This document shows, piece by piece, positions 10,089-17,954 of a DNA stretch of 64,000 nt. Made by a program: the position numbers and the translations under genes. The notes beneath the pieces were generated by a model. It made no database searches and was not told the origin of the DNA. It saw nothing but the letters and a program-made list of their open reading frames with translations. Within the stretch, counting starts at the first letter, position 1. Each line of letters opens with the position of its first letter. This stretch comes from Bacteroidaceae bacterium (GTDB lineage Bacteria; Bacteroidota; Bacteroidia; Bacteroidales; Bacteroidaceae), in NCBI GenBank assembly GCA_017521285.1, contig JAFXDG010000079.1:1-64000 (forward strand), written 5' to 3'.

Positions 10089-11423
10089 GTGAAGACATTC
10101 AGAATAGGTGGTGTACATCCCGCCGAAAACAAGTTGTCTGCCGCCAGTGCCATCGAAGTGTTGGGATTGCCAAAACAGGCCGTATTCCCACTTTCACAGC
10201 ACATTGGTGCACCTGCCGTGCCTTGTGTTGCCAAAGGTGATGTGGTGAAGGTTGGTACCAAGATTGCCGATGCTGGTGGTTTTGTTTCAGCAGCCATCTT
10301 CTCGTCTGTATCGGGAAAGGTTGCAAAGATTGATAGTGTCATCGATGCCAGCGGTTACCGCAAGCCTGCCATCTTTATTGACGTGGATGGTGACGAGTGG
10401 GAAGAGGGTATCGACCGTAGCGAAACACTCGTGAAGGAGTGTTCGTTGAAACCTGAAGAGATTGTAGAAAAAATAAAGAATGCCGGTGTAGTAGGTATGG
10501 GTGGAGCCTGTTTCCCCACACATGTGAAGTTGTGTCCCCCTCCGGGTAGCAAGGCTGAGTGTGTGATTATCAACGCTGTTGAGTGTGAGCCTTACCTCAC
10601 TGCCGACCATCGCCTGATGTTGGAGAAACCCGAGGAAATTCTAGTGGGTGTAAGTCTCCTGATGAAGGCTGCCAAGGTGGACAAGGGTTACATTGGTATT
10701 GAGAACAACAAGCCCGATGCCATCAAGCTGATGCAAGAGAAAGCTGTTGCTTATCCAGGTATAGAGATTGTACCCTTGAAGGTGAAGTATCCGCAGGGTG
10801 GTGAAAAGCAGTTGATTGATGCTGTCATCAGTCGTCAGGTACCTGCTCCTCCTGCCATTCCTATCAGTGTAGGTGCTGTGGTACAGAACGTAGGTACTGC
10901 CTATGCCGTTTACGAAGCTGTGATGAAGAACAAACCCTTGTTCGAGCGCATCGTGACCGTGACGGGTAAGAGTGTGGTAAAACCTTCAAACTTCCTCACC
11001 CGCATGGGTACTCCGATGAGCCAGCTGATTGATGCAGCTGGTGGTCTTCCTGAAGATACAGGTAAGGTAATCGGTGGTGGTCCTATGATGGGTAAAGCAT
11101 TGATGAACATCGAAGTGCCTATTTGCAAAGGTTCTTCAGGTGTGCTCATTATGAACGACAAGGAAGCCCGTCGTGGTGAAGTCCGTCCGTGTATCCGTTG
11201 TGCCAAGTGTGTGAGTGCTTGTCCTATGGGATTGGAACCCTTCTTGCTTTCAACCCTTTCTGCTCATAGCGAGTGGGAACGTGCAGAGAAGGACGACATT
11301 GTATCGTGCATCGAGTGTGGTTCGTGTCAATTCACCTGTCCGAGTAACCGTCCGTTGCTTGATATGATCCGTTTGGGCAAGTCAACCGTAATGGGTATCA
11401 TTCGTGCACGTAGTGCGAAGTAA
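10089..11423 (+). CDS. rnfC: RnfC, NADH-binding subunit of the Rnf complex
   Basis: RnfC carries the NAD(H)/FMN site of the Rnf complex on the cytoplasmic face. The Rossmann-like FMN/NADH region contains GMGGACFPTHVK (about 137-148) and INAVECEPYLTADHR; an SLBB-type domain follows, then two [4Fe-4S] motifs, CIRCAKCVSACP (about 369-380) and CIECGSCQFTCP (about 408-419). 444 residues, without the long C-terminal Ala/Lys extension of gamma-proteobacterial RsxC. Unusually, 160 bases separate it from rnfD, and that gap holds a phrase-hairpin element. Confidence 0.97.
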   Translation: MKTFRIGGVHPAENKLSAASAIEVLGLPKQAVFPLSQHIGAPAVPCVAKGDVVKVGTKIADAGGFVSAAIFSSVSGKVAKIDSVIDASGYRKPAIFIDVDGDEWEEGIDRSETLVKECSLKPEEIVEKIKNAGVVGMGGACFPTHVKLCPPPGSKAECVIINAVECEPYLTADHRLMLEKPEEILVGVSLLMKAAKVDKGYIGIENNKPDAIKLMQEKAVAYPGIEIVPLKVKYPQGGEKQLIDAVISRQVPAPPAIPISVGAVVQNVGTAYAVYEAVMKNKPLFERIVTVTGKSVVKPSNFLTRMGTPMSQLIDAAGGLPEDTGKVIGGGPMMGKALMNIEVPICKGSSGVLIMNDKEARRGEVRPCIRCAKCVSACPMGLEPFLLSTLSAHSEWERAEKDDIVSCIECGSCQFTCPSNRPLLDMIRLGKSTVMGIIRARSAK

Positions 11424-11429
11424 ATAAAT

Positions 11430-11556
11430 TGAGTTGACGAGTTGACAAGTTAACGAGTTGACAAGGAACTATATTTCTGTCAGCAGAGTTGATGAGTCGG
11501 ATTTCCGTTAATGAAATTTTGGCTGAGTGCCGCATGGCCTTGTCAACTTGTCAACT
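11430..11556. repeat. phrase-hairpin element, GAGTTGACAAG type
   Basis: Left arm at 11430-11466 iterates GAGTTGACAAGTTAAC; right arm at 11538-11556 reads CTTGTCAACTTGTCAACT. The centre contains AAGGAACTATAT (compare 14598 and 63705) and GCCGCATGGCCTTGTC, which is nearly repeated at 23708 upstream of parB. It interrupts the rnf operon between rnfC and rnfD, so it is presumably transcribed and may modulate the ratio of upstream to downstream subunits. Confidence 0.65.
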
Positions 11557-11583
11557 GAAAATCTTGTAAACTAAAAAAGTAAT

Positions 11584-12573
11584 ATGGCAAATAAATTAAT
11601 CGTATCCATGTCGCCTCACGTGCATAACAATGACACGGTAGAGCGCAATATGTATGGTGTCATCATTGCCTTGATTCCTGCCTTGCTGTGGTCATTCTAT
11701 GCCTTTGGCTTGGGTTCGGTGGTAGTGACACTCACCTCTGTGGCAGCCTGCGTATTCTTTGAGTGGGCCATTTCTAAATTCATCCTGAATAGCGAGACCT
11801 CTACCATCACTGATGGTTCGGCCGTCCTTACAGGTATTCTGTTGGCATTCAATCTTCCTTCCAACCTTCCCGTATGGATTATTATCATTGGTGCCCTGGT
11901 AGCTATCGGTATTGGTAAGATGACCTTTGGCGGACTTGGTTGCAACCCCTTCAACCCTGCGTTGGTAGGTCGTGTATTCCTTTTGATTTCATTCCCCGTG
12001 CAGATGACCAGCTGGCCTGTACAAGGTCAGTGGGGCGCATACCTCGATGCAGAGACTGCTGCCACTCCGCTTGCCTTGATGAAGGCTGCCGTGAAGGGCG
12101 ATGCATCTGCTCTTGATCAGCTTCCCAGTGCTTGGGAGATGTTTATGGGAGCCGACTATGGTTGTGTCGGTGAAGTCAGTGCCTTGGCCCTGTTGCTTGG
12201 TCTTGGCTATATGCTTTGGAAGAAAATCATCACATGGCACGTTCCTGTGTCAGTCTTGGGCACCATCTTTGTGTTTGCCGGATTGATGCATTTGATTGAT
12301 CCCACTATGTATGCTTCACCCTTGGCTCACCTCTTTACTGGTGGTGTCATGTTGGGTGCCATCTTCATGGCTACCGACTATGTAACTTCACCCATGACCC
12401 ACAAGGGCATGATTATCTATGGTGTGGCCATTGGTTTCCTGACAGTTGTGATTCGTCTCTTCGGTGCTTATCCCGAGGGTATGTCGTTCGCCATCCTTTT
12501 GATGAACGCATTCACACCGCTGATTAACACCTATTGCAAACCTAAACGATTCGGGGAGGTAGTAAAGAAATGA
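11584..12573 (+). CDS. rnfD: RnfD, membrane flavin subunit of the Rnf complex
   Basis: Polytopic inner-membrane subunit related to NqrB that carries covalently bound FMN and takes part in ion translocation. Eight to ten hydrophobic segments; family motifs include FFEWAISKF, TDGSAVLTGILLAFNLP, KMTFGGLGCNPFNPALVGRVFL written here as two adjoining blocks, and ATDYVTSPMTHKG, where the Thr is the expected flavinylated residue. 329 residues. Its stop overlaps the rnfG start (ATGA at 12570-12573), indicating translational coupling. Confidence 0.96.
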   Translation: MANKLIVSMSPHVHNNDTVERNMYGVIIALIPALLWSFYAFGLGSVVVTLTSVAACVFFEWAISKFILNSETSTITDGSAVLTGILLAFNLPSNLPVWIIIIGALVAIGIGKMTFGGLGCNPFNPALVGRVFLLISFPVQMTSWPVQGQWGAYLDAETAATPLALMKAAVKGDASALDQLPSAWEMFMGADYGCVGEVSALALLLGLGYMLWKKIITWHVPVSVLGTIFVFAGLMHLIDPTMYASPLAHLFTGGVMLGAIFMATDYVTSPMTHKGMIIYGVAIGFLTVVIRLFGAYPEGMSFAILLMNAFTPLINTYCKPKRFGEVVKK

Positions 12574-13277
12574 AAAAGTTAGAATCATCATTATTGAATA
12601 TGGCGGTCGTACTGACCGTGATATCTGTGATTGCCGGTGGCTTGTTGGCATACGTCAACGGTGTTACCGAAGGTCCTATCCAAGAGATTAAGGCCAAGGC
12701 TTTGGCTGATGGTATCAAGGCTGTGCTCCAAGCTGACGAGGCTACAGTGCAGAGTACTGACACCATCGATGGTGGCGTTGCCATTGTCTATAAGACAGAC
12801 AAGGGTACTGCCGTGCAAGCCGTGAACAACAACGCCTTTGGTGGTTCCATCAAAGTGTTGGTAGGTTTCGATGCCGAAGGCAACATTCTTGGTTACAATG
12901 TGCTCGAACATGCCGAAACTCCCGGATTGGGAGCCAAGGCTGGTGAATGGTTCCAAAAGGGGGCCAAGGGTGACATCATTGGCAAACATCCTGCCAAGAA
13001 CAACCTGACCGTGAGCAAAGATGGTGGTGAAGTGGATGCCATCACAGCTTCTACCATCACTACCCGTGCTTTCCTTGGAGCCGTAAACTCTGCTTATCAG
13101 GCATACAAGGGTGGGGCAGTAGATGCCAATTCAAGTGCCACCCAGCAGGTAAAGGAAGCCGTAGAAGGTGTTGTGGAAGCTGCTACGAAAGCTGCTTGCT
13201 GTGGCAATCCCGAAAAGTGTGAAGACAACTTCTGTACGGGCGACAAAGAGAATTGTGTTTGTGGTAGTAACGAATAA
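12570..13277 (+). CDS. rnfG: RnfG, covalent-FMN subunit with a Cys-rich C-terminal tail
   Basis: Periplasmically exposed FMN-binding subunit of the Rnf complex, anchored by one N-terminal helix (about 8-28). The FMN-binding domain has LEHAETPGLGAKAGEWF and the flavinylation motif in DAITASTITT (about 150-159). After about residue 190 an Ala/Glu linker leads to a tail with six Cys in some 25 residues (ACCGNPEKCEDNFC and GDKENCVCG). Such a tail is not part of the canonical RnfG fold and could bind metal or form disulphides outside the membrane. It is flanked by rnfD (overlap) and rnfE (21 bases). Confidence 0.95.
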   Translation: MKKLESSLLNMAVVLTVISVIAGGLLAYVNGVTEGPIQEIKAKALADGIKAVLQADEATVQSTDTIDGGVAIVYKTDKGTAVQAVNNNAFGGSIKVLVGFDAEGNILGYNVLEHAETPGLGAKAGEWFQKGAKGDIIGKHPAKNNLTVSKDGGEVDAITASTITTRAFLGAVNSAYQAYKGGAVDANSSATQQVKEAVEGVVEAATKAACCGNPEKCEDNFCTGDKENCVCGSNE

Positions 13278-13298
13278 TAAAGAAAGGAGTATAAGATT

Positions 13299-13883
13299 AT
13301 GAATAACTTTAAAGTGTTGATGAACGGTATCATCAAAGAGAACCCCACGTTTGTACTTCTTCTCGGTATGTGTCCCACCTTGGGAACCACCTCATCGGCC
13401 ATCAACGGTATGAGTATGGGACTTGCCACCATGTTTGTGCTTATCCTCTCAAACTTGGTAATCTCCCTTATCAAGAACCTGATTCCCGATATGGTACGCA
13501 TTCCTTCGTTCATTGTGGTTATCGCTTCGTTTGTAACCCTGTTGCAGATGCTCATGCAAGCTTACTTGCCCGACATCTATGCAACCCTCGGACTCTTTAT
13601 CCCCTTGATTGTGGTGAACTGTATCATCCTTGGTCGTGCCGAAGCCTTTGCTGCCAAGAACGGCCCTGTAGCCTCCATTTTCGACGGTATCGGTATGGGA
13701 CTTGGTTTCACCATGGCTCTCACCATTTTAGGTGCTGTGCGTGAAATTCTGGGTACTGGCAAGCTCTTCGGTCTCACCTTGATGCCCGAGGAGTACGGTA
13801 TGCTTGTCTTCGTACTTGCACCCGGTGCTTTCATTGCCTTGGGTTACCTCATTGCCATTGTGAACAAGATGAGAAAAGCGTGA
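13299..13883 (+). CDS. rnfE: RnfE, membrane subunit of the Rnf complex
   Basis: Six-helix NqrD/RnfE-family subunit of the ion-translocating core. Begins MNNFKVLMNGIIKENPTFVLLLGMCPTL written as the usual family start, with the GMCPTLGTTSSAINGMSMG segment that contributes Cys to the intramembrane Fe-S centre shared with RnfA, and PLIVVNCIILGRAEAFA further on. 194 residues. It pairs with RnfA, encoded 37 bases downstream. Confidence 0.96.
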   Translation: MNNFKVLMNGIIKENPTFVLLLGMCPTLGTTSSAINGMSMGLATMFVLILSNLVISLIKNLIPDMVRIPSFIVVIASFVTLLQMLMQAYLPDIYATLGLFIPLIVVNCIILGRAEAFAAKNGPVASIFDGIGMGLGFTMALTILGAVREILGTGKLFGLTLMPEEYGMLVFVLAPGAFIALGYLIAIVNKMRKA

Positions 13884-13920
13884 TAATTCTTTAATTTTTT
13901 AATTTTTAATTTCGATTAGT

Positions 13921-14523
13921 ATGGAATATTTATTGATATTTATCACCGCCATTTTCGTGAACAACGTAGTGTTCTCGCAGTTCCTCGGTATCTGTCCCTT
14001 CTTGGGCGTTTCCAAGAAGATTGAGACTGCTGCCGGTATGGGTGCTGCCGTAGCTTTCGTGTTGACCATTGCTACGATTGTAACCTATCTGATTCAGATT
14101 TATGTGCTCGATGCCAATGGCCTCGGCTATTTGCAGACCATCACCTTCATCCTTGTGATTGCCGCCCTGGTACAGATGGTTGAGATTGTGTTGAAGAAAG
14201 TGTCACCCGCCCTGTATCAGGCACTCGGTGTGTTCCTTCCTTTGATTACCACCAACTGCTGTATTCTTGGTGTAGCCATCCTCGTAATCCAGAAGCAGTA
14301 CGACCTTCTCACAGGTGTCGTTTACGCCTTCTCTACCGCTCTTGGTTTTGCTTTGGCGCTGATTGTTTTTGCTGGTATCCGCGAGCAACTGAGCCTTGTA
14401 AACGTGCCTAAGGGTATGCAAGGTATGTCCATTGCCCTTGTCGTAGCAGGTCTTCTTGCCATGGCCTTCATGGGCTTCAGTGGTGTAGATGGTGGTTTGG
14501 CCGTTCTCTTCGGATTGAAGTAA
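13921..14523 (+). CDS. rnfA: RnfA, membrane subunit of the Rnf complex
   Basis: Six-helix NqrE/RnfA-family partner of RnfE with opposite topology. Shows the family's FVNNVVFSQFLGICPFLGVS start and PLITTNCCILGVAI block; the Cys in both motifs would ligate the membrane Fe-S centre. 200 residues. Last gene of the rnf operon; the phrase-hairpin at 14554-14632 directly follows and may act as its transcription end. Confidence 0.97.
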   Translation: MEYLLIFITAIFVNNVVFSQFLGICPFLGVSKKIETAAGMGAAVAFVLTIATIVTYLIQIYVLDANGLGYLQTITFILVIAALVQMVEIVLKKVSPALYQALGVFLPLITTNCCILGVAILVIQKQYDLLTGVVYAFSTALGFALALIVFAGIREQLSLVNVPKGMQGMSIALVVAGLLAMAFMGFSGVDGGLAVLFGLK

Positions 14524-14553
14524 GAACGTCAGCACATCAGACAGTGTCTTTTA

Positions 14554-14632
14554 TAGGCGCGGATTTCGCGGATTAAGATTTCAGTTTTATCCTCCAAAAG
14601 GAACTAAATTCTTTGCGTAATCCGCGCCTTTT
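14554..14632. repeat. phrase-hairpin element, GCGCGGATTA type
   Basis: Arms at 14554-14576 (AGGCGCGGATTTCGCGGATTA) and 14612-14632 (the reverse complement with TAATCCGCGCC, followed by TTTTATTAT). The loop contains CCAAAAGGAACTAAAT, shared almost exactly with the loop at 63702-63715. Related copies are at 54612-54842 and 61631-61714. The right arm plus T-rich trail could terminate rnfA transcripts. Confidence 0.65.
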
Positions 14633-14669
14633 ATTATGGTATTAGCAATTTCTTATAAGTAAAAAAGCA

Positions 14670-15818
14670 ATGAAACAGATTCTCAGAATGATTGCCGGTT
14701 TGCTCATCGGTGTAGTCATAGGCCTTGTGGGTGCCGCAGTGATTGTTGTACTCTTCATGGACGTCAGCTTGGAGGAATATCTCCAAAAACTCTCATCCAT
14801 TGCATGGGGTGAAATGATGTTGGCAATGTTGGTCGGTGTCATAGGCTTTCTTGTTGCCACATTCTTGCACATCATCATACACGAAGGCGGACATCTGGTG
14901 TGTGGCCTCTTGACTGGCTATCGCTTTGTCTCATTCAGAGTATTCAACTGGACATTCATCCGCGAATCAGGCAAATTGCGCATCAAGCACTTCTCCGTAG
15001 CAGGCACAGGTGGTCAGTGCCTCATGGCCCCTCCCAACAAACCGTTGGACGAGATACCCGTCACATGGTACAATCTCGGCGGAGTCTTGGCCAACCTCGT
15101 GTGTGTCGGTGTTGCTTTCCTCTTCTTGCAACTGACTGACAATCCCTTTGTCGAAATCTTCCTCTTCATTTTCATTATCTTTGGTGTGTTCCTCATCTTG
15201 ATGAACGGCATCCCTATGACTATCGGTGGCGTGAGCAACGATGCTAACAATGTCATCCTCCTGCGAAAGGACAAAGAGAGCAAACGGGCTTTGATGATAC
15301 AACTGGAGGGTAATGCCCTGGCACAACAGGGAGTCCGTCCGTGCGATATGCCAAGCGAATGGTTCCTCATTGGTGATGCGTATGCCGATTATAAGAATCC
15401 CCTTTTGGTAAACATACGCCTTATGGCCGCATCGCGTCTGCTCGACGAAGAGAAGTGGGAAGAAGCCTATGTAGCTTTAACCGAAATCTATGAGCACAAG
15501 GCCGACATCATGGGACTTTACGTCAAGGAAGTGGCTTGCGAATTGCTCTTTTCCGCTATGGTCACTGGTCGCACCGAACAGGCATCATCGCTTTATGCCG
15601 ACAACGAGTTGAAGAACTACATCCAACAGTTCAAGGGAGTCATGTCGTCCAAGCAACGCATCCTTTGTGCCGTAGCACTCTACCTCGAGAACGACTCTGC
15701 AAAAGCCCAATCCATCTGTGAGACCCTTCAGCAGCAGCAACACCACTACCTCATGCAAGGCGAAGTCAAGTCCGACCTCTCCATCATGAATGCCATATTG
15801 AACGCTCCGTCAGCATGA
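14670..15818 (+). CDS. M50-like membrane metallopeptidase-related protein
   Basis: Membrane protein with two N-terminal helices and a zinc-protease-like HEGGH motif (residues 71-75) inside LHIIIHEGGHLVCGLLTGY, the pattern of site-2-type (M50) peptidases and their relatives; further membrane segments follow to about residue 175. The C-terminal half (about 195-382) is soluble, helical and TPR-like. Whether it is an active protease is not certain: I do not see a clear NPDG-type third ligand. It lies 146 bases after rnfA in the same direction and may be transcribed separately. Confidence 0.65.
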   Translation: MKQILRMIAGLLIGVVIGLVGAAVIVVLFMDVSLEEYLQKLSSIAWGEMMLAMLVGVIGFLVATFLHIIIHEGGHLVCGLLTGYRFVSFRVFNWTFIRESGKLRIKHFSVAGTGGQCLMAPPNKPLDEIPVTWYNLGGVLANLVCVGVAFLFLQLTDNPFVEIFLFIFIIFGVFLILMNGIPMTIGGVSNDANNVILLRKDKESKRALMIQLEGNALAQQGVRPCDMPSEWFLIGDAYADYKNPLLVNIRLMAASRLLDEEKWEEAYVALTEIYEHKADIMGLYVKEVACELLFSAMVTGRTEQASSLYADNELKNYIQQFKGVMSSKQRILCAVALYLENDSAKAQSICETLQQQQHHYLMQGEVKSDLSIMNAILNAPSA

Positions 15819-15899
15819 ACCGTCTCTGACATCAACGTTGCATAATTCAAGTTCTCCCTGCTACATATGGGTGTAAACTAAACATTTTTCATAGAAATG

Positions 15900-15930
15900 T
15901 TTGCAGACTCAAAAACAAAGTGTAAATTTG
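15900..15930 (+). promoter_or_regulatory. promoter of the MNT/HEPN pair
   Basis: TTTG (15900-15903), exactly 19 bases, TAAATTTG (15923-15930): a perfect Bacteroidetes promoter 34 bases before the MNT start codon. Confidence 0.85.
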
Positions 15931-15964
15931 CAACGTTCAATGAATTGAAAAAAGACTAACGAAG

Positions 15965-16279
15965 ATGAAACGCACGGAAATTGTACAACGTATCAAGCAA
16001 GCTTTGCAAAGGGTTGTCCCTACGGCAAAAGTGATACTCTATGGCTCGGAAGCAAGAGGCGACGCACGTGCCGACAGCGACATAGATCTGCTGATTCTTC
16101 TTCAAGACAAGGAACGCATTACGTTGAACGACCGTATGAAACTCACCGAGCCCCTTTATGACATCGAACTTGAAACAGGCATTCAGATAAACCCCTACAT
16201 TGAACTTATGAAAGAATGGGGGCGTCGGGTTACACCTTTTTACAATAACGTCACCAAAGAAGGCATAGTTTTATTATGA
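15965..16279 (+). CDS. MNT-type minimal nucleotidyltransferase (antitoxin of a HEPN/MNT pair)
   Basis: Minimal nucleotidyltransferase of 104 residues. The catalytic signature GSEARG-x6-DSDID is at about residues 27-42, with the third acidic residue expected in the DIELETGI strand. In type VII HEPN/MNT toxin-antitoxin systems such proteins inactivate the partner HEPN ribonuclease by nucleotidylating (AMPylating) it. The start of the HEPN gene overlaps the stop of this gene (ATGA at 16276-16279), as expected for a coupled pair. Confidence 0.88.
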   Translation: MKRTEIVQRIKQALQRVVPTAKVILYGSEARGDARADSDIDLLILLQDKERITLNDRMKLTEPLYDIELETGIQINPYIELMKEWGRRVTPFYNNVTKEGIVLL

Positions 16280-16680
16280 CGGATGAACAACGCTTTGACA
16301 TCGTAACCTATCGCTTGGATTCTGCCAAACGATTATTGCCCGAGATTGAAGACCATATTTCCCATGGTTATTACAATACGGCCATGAACCGCATGTATTA
16401 TGCCTGTTTCTATGCCGTCAGTGCCTTGCTTGTCCATCATGAGATTGATGGTGTGAAAACCCATGAAGGTGTACGCCAACAGTTCGGGCAACATTTTGTT
16501 TTGAAAAACATTGTAAGTCGCGAATGGGGACGTTTCTATACCATCATGTTCAATAGCCGTTCTGCAGCCGATTATGAGGACTTCAAGGATTTCGACCTCC
16601 TTACCGTAAAAGAACAATACCCCAAAGTCCGAGAGTTCATCAATATGATAGACACATTGGTGTTTCCTCAAAGAGGATAA
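16276..16680 (+). CDS. HEPN-domain protein (toxin of a HEPN/MNT pair)
   Basis: All-helical HEPN protein of 134 residues. Recognisable family blocks are ISHGYYNTAMNRMYYACFYA (about 35-54) and KTHEGVRQQFGQHFV (about 69-83), where R-x5-H is a candidate for the HEPN ribonuclease motif; NSRSAADYED is the second conserved block. Predicted endoribonuclease kept in check by the upstream MNT protein. The pair sits at the edge of an AT-rich accessory stretch and has its own promoter. Confidence 0.85.
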   Translation: MTDEQRFDIVTYRLDSAKRLLPEIEDHISHGYYNTAMNRMYYACFYAVSALLVHHEIDGVKTHEGVRQQFGQHFVLKNIVSREWGRFYTIMFNSRSAADYEDFKDFDLLTVKEQYPKVREFINMIDTLVFPQRG

Positions 16681-16730
16681 CATCTTATTGTTGGCAAGCA
16701 TCGTCCATCCACATTTGCAATGTAAAACTC

Positions 16731-16795
16731 CGCCAAATGAAGGAACGGAATCGCGCCAAATGAAGGAATGAAATCGCGCCAAATGAAGGATTTTT
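16731..16795. repeat. 23-bp tandem array abutting a truncated MNT gene
   Basis: Two full and one partial copies of CGCCAAATGAAGGAAYGRAATCG at 16731, 16754 and 16777, 23 bases apart. The array begins 50 bases after the HEPN stop and ends within two bases of the truncated MNT stop codon, so it may mark a rearrangement breakpoint. Confidence 0.75.
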
Positions 16796-16796
16796 A

Positions 16797-16991
16797 TTAT
16801 AATATTTTGCCGTTTGGATAAAGTTTGTCCAGAATGATGAGAATGTCCCAATCCGAATCTTCGCGAGCTTCACCACGTGCCCGCGAGCCATAGAGCAGTA
16901 CTTGTCCATTATGCGGAATCGCTTTGCGTGCCACTTCTTTTATTTGATTGATTACGACATCCCGTTTCATGTTCACCTTCTTTTCATTCAC
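16797..16991 (-). pseudogene. C-terminally truncated MNT nucleotidyltransferase
   Basis: Second MNT-type gene, on the opposite strand to the complete pair. The signature GSRARG-x6-DSDWD is present, but the reading frame stops about 12 residues later (LDKLYPNGKIL), where complete members run another 35-40 residues carrying the third catalytic acid. The start is probably the ATG at 16970. No HEPN partner is beside it. The break coincides with the 23-bp array, which suggests a deletion remnant. It might still be translated as a short protein but should not be catalytically competent. Confidence 0.75.
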
Positions 16992-17292
16992 TTGTATGGC
17001 GAAAGATACGTGCTTTCTCCATTTTTTCCAAAGAATTCACCTTTTTTGTTTGCAATGGCGAGATTGAAAACCAAAAACTACCCCATCATGCTGGACTGTA
17101 TGAAGTAGTGTATTCATAAACTCAACATTTAACAAACTCAACACTTAACACTCCCTCCGTCCATCCCGATTTCGAAATGCGGATGTTGCCTGACAATAAC
17201 CACATGTTTTTATAGAACACGAATTGTACGAATCACACGATTCTTTTGTATGTTGTTATAATGACTTGTCTTTACAAATACAGGGGTAAAGA
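16992..17292. other. gene-free AT-rich spacer
   Basis: No coding potential that I trust. It contains a direct repetition of AACTCAACA(T/C)TTAACA around 17116-17148 (one arm of a possible decayed phrase-hairpin) and the small palindrome GAATCACACGATTC near 17228. Confidence 0.4.
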
Positions 17293-17331
17293 AAATCCCT
17301 CGCCTTATATGTTTCATATGGAGCGAGGGAA
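17293..17331 (-). terminator. hairpin terminator after the GIY-YIG/Sel1 gene pair
   Basis: On the minus strand CCCTCGC pairs with GCGAGGG, extended by CATATG-AAA-CATAT inner pairs, and is followed by ATTTTCTTTA. It lies about 120 bases beyond the stop of the small membrane protein. A second hairpin, ATCCGC/GCGGAT, is at 17375-17395. Confidence 0.65.
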
Positions 17332-17448
17332 ATCGTAAGCAACTTGTAACATTACAAATGTTTTAGACTCGAATATCCGCATTACAAACGCGGATGGACA
17401 GGCAGAGTTCTATGTTTTGTGCTATAATCTCAGGAATATGTTTTTCTT

Positions 17449-17919
17449 TTATGTGAAATCTTTTTCAGTAAATAGCATAAAATAATCTTCATAAGTATTC
17501 ATTTGTTTGATATACTCAGGAAGTTCTTCTCCAATCTTTGCAAATTGTTTGTCGAGTGCTTCTACTCGTGTACGAATAGACTTTTGTAGATTGTATTTCT
17601 CATCATCCACATATTCTCCTTTTATTGTATCATAATGTTCCCGTGGTAGTAAACTATATTCATTCTCTATTTCTGATATAAATTTGTCTAATAAGATTTT
17701 TTTTGCTGTTTCAATATCCTGAAGGAATATATAATGTCTCAATTTTGATATTGTTACATCTATATTATTACTTGACAACCCTTCGTTAAAGCTTTTTTCT
17801 TTTATAGCTTTAATGTTGTTGGTCATTCCCCATATCTTGAAGAATAGAACAATTTCTAAAATTCCACAAATAAGCATTACGACAAATACTGTCATTAAAA
17901 AAACTTCACTCATAATCAT
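17449..17919 (-). CDS. small membrane-anchored protein of unknown function
   Basis: I do not recognise this protein. One strong N-terminal hydrophobic segment (about 5-30: VFLMTVFVVMLICGILEIVL) is followed by about 125 mostly helical, charged residues rich in Lys, Glu and Asn with coiled-coil character (IKQMNTYEDYFMLF at the end). Probably membrane anchored with a cytoplasmic helical domain. It begins 35 bases after the GIY-YIG/Sel1 gene on the same strand and shares its AT-rich composition, so the two are probably one transcription unit and may work together. Confidence 0.7.
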   Translation of the reverse strand: MIMSEVFLMTVFVVMLICGILEIVLFFKIWGMTNNIKAIKEKSFNEGLSSNNIDVTISKLRHYIFLQDIETAKKILLDKFISEIENEYSLLPREHYDTIKGEYVDDEKYNLQKSIRTRVEALDKQFAKIGEELPEYIKQMNTYEDYFMLFTEKDFT

Positions 17920-17954
17920 TTTTCTTTTTTTAAGTTATACATTAAGCTGTTTCT

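Noticed and set aside
9221..10610. Long antisense frames over rnfB and rnfC
   Set aside because: They mirror the codon bias of the real rnf genes and carry no conserved motifs.
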